Source of the DNA: CBDDLD01 sp965250025
GTDB taxonomy: Bacteria; Bacteroidota; Bacteroidia; Flavobacteriales; Flavobacteriaceae
Assembly: GCA_965250025.1 (NCBI GenBank)
Contig: OZ252283.1
Coordinates: forward strand, 3,162,001-3,226,000
Direction: 5' to 3'
Length of the DNA stretch: 64,000 nt
Numbering within the stretch: position 1 is the first letter of the stretch; each line of letters opens with the position of its first letter. The notes beneath the pieces are model-generated. The model saw only the letters and a list, made by a program, of their open reading frames with translations. It did not search any database and had not been told where the DNA came from. Positions 58,403 through 64,000 of this stretch are shown piece by piece. Position numbers and translations under genes: made by a program.

Positions 58403-59590
58403 ATGGCTTGTAACAGTTGCTCAACTGGTAAAGATGGCCAACCAAAAGGATGCAAAAACAATGGTACATGTGGCACAGACAGTTGCAATAAACTTACCGT
58501 TTTTGATTGGTTAGCCAACATGTCGCTTCCTAATGGACAAGACCCATTTATTGGTGTTGAAGTTCGTTTTAAAAACGGCAGAAAACAATATTATAAAAAT
58601 ACCGAAAAGCTTTCATTAAGCATTGGAGACATCGTCGCTACACAGGCAAAATCCGGACACGATATTGGCATGGTGACACTAACAGGTGAATTGGTTAGTG
58701 TACAAATGAAGCGCAAAAAAATAGATGTCAATGATGAAGAAAATGTATTAAAAATATATAGAAAAGCAACTCAAAAGGATATTGACATTTGGTCAGGTTC
58801 AAGAGATAAAGAGGAACCCATGAAGGTTAAGGCAAGGCAGTTTGCTATTGACCTTAATCTTAAAATGAAGATCTCTGATATTGAGTACCAAGGCGACGGC
58901 AGTAAAGCTACATTTTACTATACTGCAGAAGAACGTGTCGATTTTAGAGAGTTAATCAAGGTTTTTGCCAGAGAGTTCAGAACCCGAATAGAGATGCGTC
59001 AGGTTGGCTTCAGGCAAGAAGCAGCTAGACTTGGTGGTATTGGCTCTTGTGGAAGAGAATTATGTTGCTCGACATGGCTTACCGACTTTAGATCTGTAAG
59101 CACTTCTGCCGCCAGATACCAACAACTTTCTTTGAATCCTCTGAAATTAGCCGGACAATGTGGTAAATTAAAATGCTGCTTAAATTACGAATTAGATGCT
59201 TATTTAGATGCTTTAAAAGCATTTCCTAAAACGGAAATAAAACTTCAAACAGAAAAAGGCATCGCTGTCTGTCAAAAAACAGATATTTTTAAAGGTTTAA
59301 TGTGGTATGCCTATGAAGGCGAGTGGATGAATTGGCATAAAATCACAACTGATCAGGCCAACGAAATCATAGCACTCAACAAAAAAAATCAAAAAGTAGC
59401 AAGCTTAGAAGAATATGCTTCTGAACTCATAGAAGACACTAAAATAGAATTTGAAAACGTTGTTGGACAGGATAGTTTAACAAGATTCGATAATCCAAAA
59501 CGCAAAAACAAACGTAGAACTAATAAGAACAATAACCGTAGAAGGAATAAAAATCCTAGGAACAATGCCAAAACAAAAAAGAATAAATAG
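58403..59590 (+). CDS. ricT: RicT/YaaT-type PSP1 domain protein
   Basis: A 395-residue PSP1-domain protein. N-terminal Cys-rich leader (seven Cys in the first 28 residues: 'CNSCSTGKDG', 'CKNNGTCGTDSC'), the PSP1 core ('VDFRELIKVFAREFRTRIEM') and the RicT cysteines in 'GIGSCGRELCCSTWL' and 'GQCGKLKCCLNYE', then a Lys/Arg/Asn-rich tail. In Bacillus, RicT forms an iron-sulfur complex (RicAFT) affecting RNA maturation. Here it is followed by gldH, whose start overlaps its end by 26 bases; PBP1A follows, an arrangement common in flavobacteria. The 128-base gap before it shows only a weak AT-rich hairpin. Confidence 0.9.
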   Translation: MACNSCSTGKDGQPKGCKNNGTCGTDSCNKLTVFDWLANMSLPNGQDPFIGVEVRFKNGRKQYYKNTEKLSLSIGDIVATQAKSGHDIGMVTLTGELVSVQMKRKKIDVNDEENVLKIYRKATQKDIDIWSGSRDKEEPMKVKARQFAIDLNLKMKISDIEYQGDGSKATFYYTAEERVDFRELIKVFAREFRTRIEMRQVGFRQEAARLGGIGSCGRELCCSTWLTDFRSVSTSAARYQQLSLNPLKLAGQCGKLKCCLNYELDAYLDALKAFPKTEIKLQTEKGIAVCQKTDIFKGLMWYAYEGEWMNWHKITTDQANEIIALNKKNQKVASLEEYASELIEDTKIEFENVVGQDSLTRFDNPKRKNKRRTNKNNNRRRNKNPRNNAKTKKNK

Positions 59591-60077
59591 GTTTTTTATA
59601 ACTACACTTATAGTTTTTTCAATGCTGTCATGCGATTCTAATCGGGTTTATGATCAATACGAATCTGTGCCAAACCAATGGCATAAAGATGCTGTGATTT
59701 CGTTTTCCATGACACCTCCAGACACGACAAACGCCTATAATCTGTTTATTAATATCAGAAACACTAACGATTATAAATACAGCAATTTATTTCTTATTGC
59801 CGAAATGAATTACCCAAACGGAAAAACAGTTAAGGATACTTTAGAGTATAAAATGGCCAAGCCAGATGGTGAACTACTGGGGAAAGGGTTTACCGATGTT
59901 AAAGAAAATAAACTGTGGTACAAAGGCTATGAATCGGATTTTGTCTTTGGCGAATCCGGAGAATATACCGTTCGCATTCAACATGCCATGCGGCAAAACA
60001 ACCATGTCGAAGGCATTACAGCCTTAGAAGGCATTACAGATATTGGTTTTAGAGTAGAACAGAAACAAGACAATTAA
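59565..60077 (+). CDS. gldH: Gliding motility lipoprotein GldH
   Basis: A 170-residue lipoprotein (lipobox 'FSMLSC', Cys about 23). The mature part matches GldH: 'NRVYDQYESVPNQWHKDAVI', 'YNLFINIRNTNDYKYSNLFL' and 'VFGESGEYTVRIQHAMR'. GldH is needed for gliding of flavobacteria and acts at the cell envelope with the other Gld lipoproteins. It overlaps ricT by 26 bases and is 2 bases from the PBP1A gene, so the three are cotranscribed. Confidence 0.92.
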   Translation: MPKQKRINRFFITTLIVFSMLSCDSNRVYDQYESVPNQWHKDAVISFSMTPPDTTNAYNLFINIRNTNDYKYSNLFLIAEMNYPNGKTVKDTLEYKMAKPDGELLGKGFTDVKENKLWYKGYESDFVFGESGEYTVRIQHAMRQNNHVEGITALEGITDIGFRVEQKQDN

Positions 60078-60079
60078 GT

Positions 60080-62443
60080 ATGGCTAAAAAATCAGTAAAA
60101 TCAAAACAGCAAACTCCCAATTTCTCAAAATACATTCGATCGTTTTGGATGGTTTTTTCCGGGGGTATTTTAGCTGTTATACTCATTTTCTTACTGGCTT
60201 CATGGGGTGTTTTGGGAGAAATGCCAGACCATACGAGATTAGAAAACCCCAGAACAAACCTTGCTTCAGAAATCATATCCTCTGATGGCGAAACCTTAGG
60301 AAAGCTTTATTTTAATGATAACCGCACACCTGTTGGTTATGACGAATTGCCCAAGCATCTTGTTGAAGCACTTATTGCCACCGAAGATGTGAGGTATTAT
60401 GATCACTCGGGTATTGATGCAAGAGGTGTCCTAAGGGCTTTTATGGGCGGCGGCGGCGGCGGTAGTACCATTTCTCAGCAATTGGCAAAACAACTATTCA
60501 CCAAACAGGTTTCAAAAAATAAACTAGAACGTGTACTTCAAAAGGTTAAAGAATGGATCATTGCCATACGTCTGGAACGTCAGTATACCAAAGAAGAGAT
60601 TATTGCACAGTATTTTAATATTTATGATTTTGGCAATTACGCTGATGGCATTCGTTCAGCTGCCCGCATCTATTTTGGAAAAGAGCCTAAAGATCTAACT
60701 ATTAAAGAATCGGCCATGCTGGTAGGCATGTTCAAAAATTCCTCTTTATACAATCCAAGACCGCATAGAAACCCGGTAGGCACCAGGAATCGTAGAAATG
60801 TTGTGCTGAATCAAATGTATAAATACGATTACATTAGTGAAGCTACCAAAGATTCTCTACAAAACACTGAGCTTGACCTTAATTATACTCCGGAATCCCA
60901 TAGAGAAGGTATTGCTACTTATTTCAGAGCTTACCTTCAGGAATTCATGAAAAATTGGGTTAATGATGATAAGAACAGGAAAGCTGACGGGTCTAAATAT
61001 AACATTTACACTGACGGATTAAAGATCTTCACAACTATTGATTCCAGAATGCAGCAATATGCCGAGGATGCCGTGCAACAGCACATGCCAAGGTTACAAG
61101 CAGAGTTTGATCATCAAAACACGCCAAAACGCAATGCTACTGCACCTTTCTTAGGGTTAACATCCTCTGAGATCGATGCCTTGATGAAACGTGGCATGAA
61201 ACAATCCGAACGCTGGCGGCACATGAGGTACGATCTCAAAAAGTCAGAAAAAGAAATTATAGCTTCATTTGATAAGGCCATACCTATGAAGGTATTTTCT
61301 TGGAAAGGCGGAACATATACGGAAATCGATACCATAATGAAGCCTATGGATTCCATGCGTTATTACAAATCATTCTTACGCCCAGGACTTATGTCTATGG
61401 ATCCGCAAACCGGTTATGTGAAAGCATGGGTTGGTGGTATGAATTATAAGCACTTTCAATACGATATGGTAAAGCAAGGAAAACGTCAGGTGGGTTCTAC
61501 GTTCAAACCTTTTGTATATGCTACAGCTATAGATCAGTTACAAAAATCACCTTGTGACACATTACCAAGAACACCAATTACCATAGAGGCCAATAAATTT
61601 GGCAACCCAAAACCATGGACCACTAAAAACTCTGATGGTGATTATGAAGGGTTTCAAACCTTAAAAGCAGCGTTGGCTAACTCTACCAATACGGTAACAG
61701 CACGTTTAATGAATGAAGTTGGCCCGCAACCCGTAGTGGAAATGGCCAGAAAACTAGGTGTAGAACAAGACATTCCTGCCGTACCCGCTATAGCTTTAGG
61801 AACACCGGATATTAGTGTATACGAAATGGTTGCCGCCTATTCCACATTTGCCAATAAGGGTGTTTACAATAAACCTGTAATGATTACTCGAATAGAGGAT
61901 AAGAACGGCACCATATTGTTTCAATTTCAACCAGAAAGTAAAGATGTCCTTAGCGAAGAAGTTGCTTACGTCACTGTAAACTTAATGGAAGGCGTGACTC
62001 AATCGGGATCAGGAAAGCGATTAAGACATAACAGTTTAAAAGAAGTCCCTGTGTATAAAGAGATCATCACAGGTTACCCTTACGAATTTAAAAACCCTAT
62101 AGCAGGAAAAACAGGAACCACACAAAACCATAGTGATGGTTGGTTTATGGGGATGGTACCTAATCTGGTTACAGGTGTATGGGTAGGTGCAGAAGACAGA
62201 GCTGCGCACTTCAAAAATATTACATACGGTCAAGGTGCTTCAATGGCACTTCCTATATGGGCATTGTATATGAAAGCCTGTTATAATGACAAATCTCTTA
62301 ATGTCTCTAAAGCTGCTTTTGAAGAGCCGGAAGAATTGACCATCAATGTTGATTGTGATAATATCAAAAAAAGCGACAGCACTAATGATGATGTCATTTC
62401 TGATGATAATGACGATGAACTTCTTGATTTTTTTAACCCTTAA
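60080..62443 (+). CDS. Bifunctional penicillin-binding protein 1A
   Basis: A 787-residue class A PBP that polymerises and cross-links peptidoglycan. Membrane helix at about 25-50; glycosyltransferase domain with 'ATEDVRYYDHSGIDARGVLR' and 'GSTISQQLAKQLF'; transpeptidase Ser473 in 'GSTFKPFVYATAID', 'NSTNTVTARL' and 'AGKTGTTQNHSDGWF' (Lys about 677). The C-terminus is acidic. A run of six glycines (five GGC codons plus GGT, 60446-60463) precedes the active-site Ser/Thr segment. Confidence 0.95.
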   Translation: MAKKSVKSKQQTPNFSKYIRSFWMVFSGGILAVILIFLLASWGVLGEMPDHTRLENPRTNLASEIISSDGETLGKLYFNDNRTPVGYDELPKHLVEALIATEDVRYYDHSGIDARGVLRAFMGGGGGGSTISQQLAKQLFTKQVSKNKLERVLQKVKEWIIAIRLERQYTKEEIIAQYFNIYDFGNYADGIRSAARIYFGKEPKDLTIKESAMLVGMFKNSSLYNPRPHRNPVGTRNRRNVVLNQMYKYDYISEATKDSLQNTELDLNYTPESHREGIATYFRAYLQEFMKNWVNDDKNRKADGSKYNIYTDGLKIFTTIDSRMQQYAEDAVQQHMPRLQAEFDHQNTPKRNATAPFLGLTSSEIDALMKRGMKQSERWRHMRYDLKKSEKEIIASFDKAIPMKVFSWKGGTYTEIDTIMKPMDSMRYYKSFLRPGLMSMDPQTGYVKAWVGGMNYKHFQYDMVKQGKRQVGSTFKPFVYATAIDQLQKSPCDTLPRTPITIEANKFGNPKPWTTKNSDGDYEGFQTLKAALANSTNTVTARLMNEVGPQPVVEMARKLGVEQDIPAVPAIALGTPDISVYEMVAAYSTFANKGVYNKPVMITRIEDKNGTILFQFQPESKDVLSEEVAYVTVNLMEGVTQSGSGKRLRHNSLKEVPVYKEIITGYPYEFKNPIAGKTGTTQNHSDGWFMGMVPNLVTGVWVGAEDRAAHFKNITYGQGASMALPIWALYMKACYNDKSLNVSKAAFEEPEELTINVDCDNIKKSDSTNDDVISDDNDDELLDFFNP
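60446..60463 (+). repeat. Short (GGC)n tract inside the PBP1A gene
   Basis: Five GGC plus GGT codons code for six glycines in the glycosyltransferase domain. It is the GC-richest tract in an AT-rich window. Confidence 0.8.
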
Positions 62444-62487
62444 AAAAGCTTCAAAAATTCACCCAGTTTAAGTATGAAATGAGGAGA

Positions 62488-62495
62488 TACTTTTG
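62488..62495 (+). promoter_or_regulatory. -7 promoter box (TACTTTTG) for scoA
   Basis: An exact TAnnTTTG match 27 bases before the ATG at 62523. The TTG at 62493 that could be read as a start lies inside the box. Confidence 0.55.
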
Positions 62496-62522
62496 TATTT
62501 TTCATTCGTAAATTTTTACGAT

Positions 62523-63224
62523 ATGATTAATAAAACAGTATCAGGTGTCGTTGAGGCTTTAGACGGTGTTCAGAGTCATATGACCTTTATGTTTGGAGGT
62601 TTTGGGCTTAGTGGTATTCCTGAAAATGCCATAGCCGAATTGGTAAAGCGAGATATCAATGGCTTAACCTGTATTTCTAATAATGCCGGTGTGGACGATT
62701 TTGGTTTGGGGCTTCTTTTACAGAAGAAACAAATCCAAAAAATGATTTCGTCTTACGTTGGTGAAAATGATGAATTCGAACGTCAAATGTTAAGTGGCGA
62801 GCTTGATGTAGAGCTTATTCCACAAGGCACACTCGCAGAGCGCTGTAAAGCTGCTCAATCGGGGTTTCCGGCCATATACACGCCGGCAGGATTTGGAACC
62901 GAAGTAGCAGAAGGTAAAGAAACCCGCGAATTTGATGGTAAGATGTATGTACTAGAATATGCCTTTAAAGCCGATTTCGCCTTTGTAAAAGCCTGGAAAG
63001 GAGATACTGCAGGAAATCTGATTTTTAAAGGTACTGCACGAAATTTTAATCCCTGTATGGCCGGAGCTGCTAAAATTACTGTTGCGGAAGTTGAAGAACT
63101 GGTGCCTGCAGGAAGCCTAGACCCAAATCAAATTCATATTCCCGGTATTTTTGTACAACGCATTTTTCAGGGAGAAGTATATGAAAAACGTATAGAACAA
63201 CGAACCGTAAGACAAAGAATATAA
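62523..63224 (+). CDS. scoA: 3-oxoacid CoA-transferase subunit A
   Basis: A 233-residue subunit of the heterodimeric CoA-transferase that moves CoA from succinyl-CoA to 3-oxoacids such as acetoacetate. Typical motifs: 'HMTFMFGGFGLSGIPENAIA', 'IPQGTLAERCKAAQSGFPAI', 'YTPAGFGTEVAEGKE' and 'KAWKGDTAGNLIFKGTARNF'. The ATG at 62523 is chosen. Subunit B follows after 5 bases. Confidence 0.93.
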   Translation: MINKTVSGVVEALDGVQSHMTFMFGGFGLSGIPENAIAELVKRDINGLTCISNNAGVDDFGLGLLLQKKQIQKMISSYVGENDEFERQMLSGELDVELIPQGTLAERCKAAQSGFPAIYTPAGFGTEVAEGKETREFDGKMYVLEYAFKADFAFVKAWKGDTAGNLIFKGTARNFNPCMAGAAKITVAEVEELVPAGSLDPNQIHIPGIFVQRIFQGEVYEKRIEQRTVRQRI

Positions 63225-63229
63225 TAGCT

Positions 63230-63883
63230 ATGTTAGATAAAAATGGTATTGCAAAACGTATTGCAAAAGAAGTAAAAGATGGGTATTATGTGAATCTGGG
63301 TATCGGTATTCCAACCTTAGTCGCAAATTTTGTCCGAGAAGATATTGAAGTTGAGTTTCAAAGCGAAAATGGGGTTCTAGGCATGGGGCCTTTTCCTTTT
63401 GAAGGGGAAGAAGATGCGGACATCATCAATGCCGGTAAGCAAACAATTACCACATTACCGGGAGCTTCATTTTTTGATTCGGCCATGAGCTTTGCAATGA
63501 TCAGAGGTCAACATGTAGACCTTACAATTCTAGGAGCCATGGAGGTTGCTGAAAATGGCGATATTGCCAACTGGAAAATTCCGGGACGCATGGTAAAAGG
63601 CATGGGAGGTGCTATGGATCTCGTCGCCAGTGCCGAAAACATTATTGTAGCTATGATGCATACCAACAAACGTGGAGAATCAAAACTACTTAAACGCTGT
63701 ACATTACCACTCACCGGTGTAGGCTGTGTGAAGAAAGTAGTCACCAATTTGGCCGTTTTAGAAATCACCCCGCAAGGCTTCAAACTATTAGAGCGTGCTC
63801 CTGGCGTTTCAATTGAAGATATAAAAAATGCTACCGAAGGGCATCTGATTATTGAAGGTGAAATTCCGGAAATGGAACTTTAG
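63230..63883 (+). CDS. scoB: 3-oxoacid CoA-transferase subunit B
   Basis: The 217-residue partner of subunit A. It has 'YVNLGIGIPTLVANFV', the catalytic Glu46 in 'EFQSENGVLG' (the residue that forms the CoA thioester), 'LPGASFFDSAMSFAMIRGQH' and 'KGMGGAMDLVASAENIIVAM'. Together the pair links acetoacetate or branched-chain/aromatic breakdown to acetyl-CoA. It ends in a strong terminator. Confidence 0.95.
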   Translation: MLDKNGIAKRIAKEVKDGYYVNLGIGIPTLVANFVREDIEVEFQSENGVLGMGPFPFEGEEDADIINAGKQTITTLPGASFFDSAMSFAMIRGQHVDLTILGAMEVAENGDIANWKIPGRMVKGMGGAMDLVASAENIIVAMMHTNKRGESKLLKRCTLPLTGVGCVKKVVTNLAVLEITPQGFKLLERAPGVSIEDIKNATEGHLIIEGEIPEMEL

Positions 63884-63901
63884 CATAGTGATAATAAAAA
63901 C

Positions 63902-63931
63902 AAAAAAGCCGCTTAATAAAGCGGCTTTTTT
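63902..63931 (+). terminator. Terminator after scoAB
   Basis: A perfect 13-base stem (63902-63914 with 63919-63931) with a 4-base loop; the 3' arm ends in six T. The remaining bases to 64000 hold nothing I can identify. Confidence 0.9.
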
Positions 63932-64000
63932 GTAGGAAATAACCATTTATTTGTTAAAATAAAGTGTATTTCATCGATTTATAGTGCATTTTATCTGATT

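Noticed and set aside
1..64000. CRISPR arrays, tRNA or rRNA genes, insertion sequences, prophage
   Set aside because: I read the intergenic gaps for direct repeats, cloverleaf ends, transposase motifs and integrase motifs and saw none.

Overview
The window is a stretch of chromosome from a marine-type member of the Bacteroidota, most likely family Flavobacteriaceae. The evidence is AT-rich DNA, the Bacteroidetes promoter box TAnnTTTG just upstream of many starts, near absence of Shine-Dalgarno sites, secreted proteins with type IX secretion (T9SS) C-terminal sorting domains, the gliding-motility lipoprotein GldH, many lipoproteins, FecI/FecR/TonB-dependent receptor logic and LytTR two-component signalling. 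I found no rRNA, tRNA, CRISPR array, prophage or insertion sequence. Gene density is high, with intergenic gaps mostly under 200 bases.

Layout. 1-7100: a YceI protein, an LD-carboxypeptidase, metG, tex and a histone-deacetylase-like hydrolase. 7100-12420: a TetR repressor with three copies of a candidate operator, controlling an RND/MMPL-type exporter, a LolA-like periplasmic protein and an outer-membrane barrel protein. 12414-17354: an ECF sigma factor, a FecR anti-sigma and an STN-type TonB receptor, divergent from an acidic lipoprotein. 17362-20777: a run of envelope genes (OB-fold protein, duplicated-domain T9SS cargo, DUF5777-like barrel, lipoprotein cytochrome c, YceI) that looks like one functional unit of unknown purpose. 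20803-24286: PEP carboxylase, ferritin and a 58-residue Cys-rich protein. 24334-29608: two AraC regulators, a triple-domain hydrolase, an AhpD-like protein and a cupredoxin-like protein; the promoter region before the AhpD-like gene is a duplicate of one 255 bases upstream.

29794-38745: a T9SS metalloprotease, ssb, a LytS/LytTR pair, a TonB-type receptor with a YceI gene, a spermidine-synthase-like protein, a DinB protein, a zinc-ribbon protein and a CBS protein. 38857-46970: a membrane-anchored M28 peptidase, two Rossmann enzymes, a TPR protein, an M13 peptidase and lipoproteins. 47029-55296: a thioesterase, an HU/SPOR envelope protein, dprA, trpS, an acyltransferase, a lipoprotein/ECF sigma/transenvelope anti-sigma-barrel operon, and recA. 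55397-64000: a 51-residue ORF with its own terminator, an operon holding both known tRNA U34 hydroxylases (TrhO and TrhP) plus a ferredoxin, then ricT-gldH-PBP1A, and the two subunits of a 3-oxoacid CoA-transferase.

Most of the window is ordinary housekeeping and envelope biology. The parts most worth a second look are the duplicated AraC-linked promoter module (28242-28565), the sigma/anti-sigma-barrel operon (51682-54188), the YceI/cytochrome/DUF5777/T9SS cluster (17362-20777), the double tRNA-hydroxylase operon (55722-58274), and two small ORFs (24110-24286 and 55397-55552). All functions are assigned from sequence reading alone; no database search was run.
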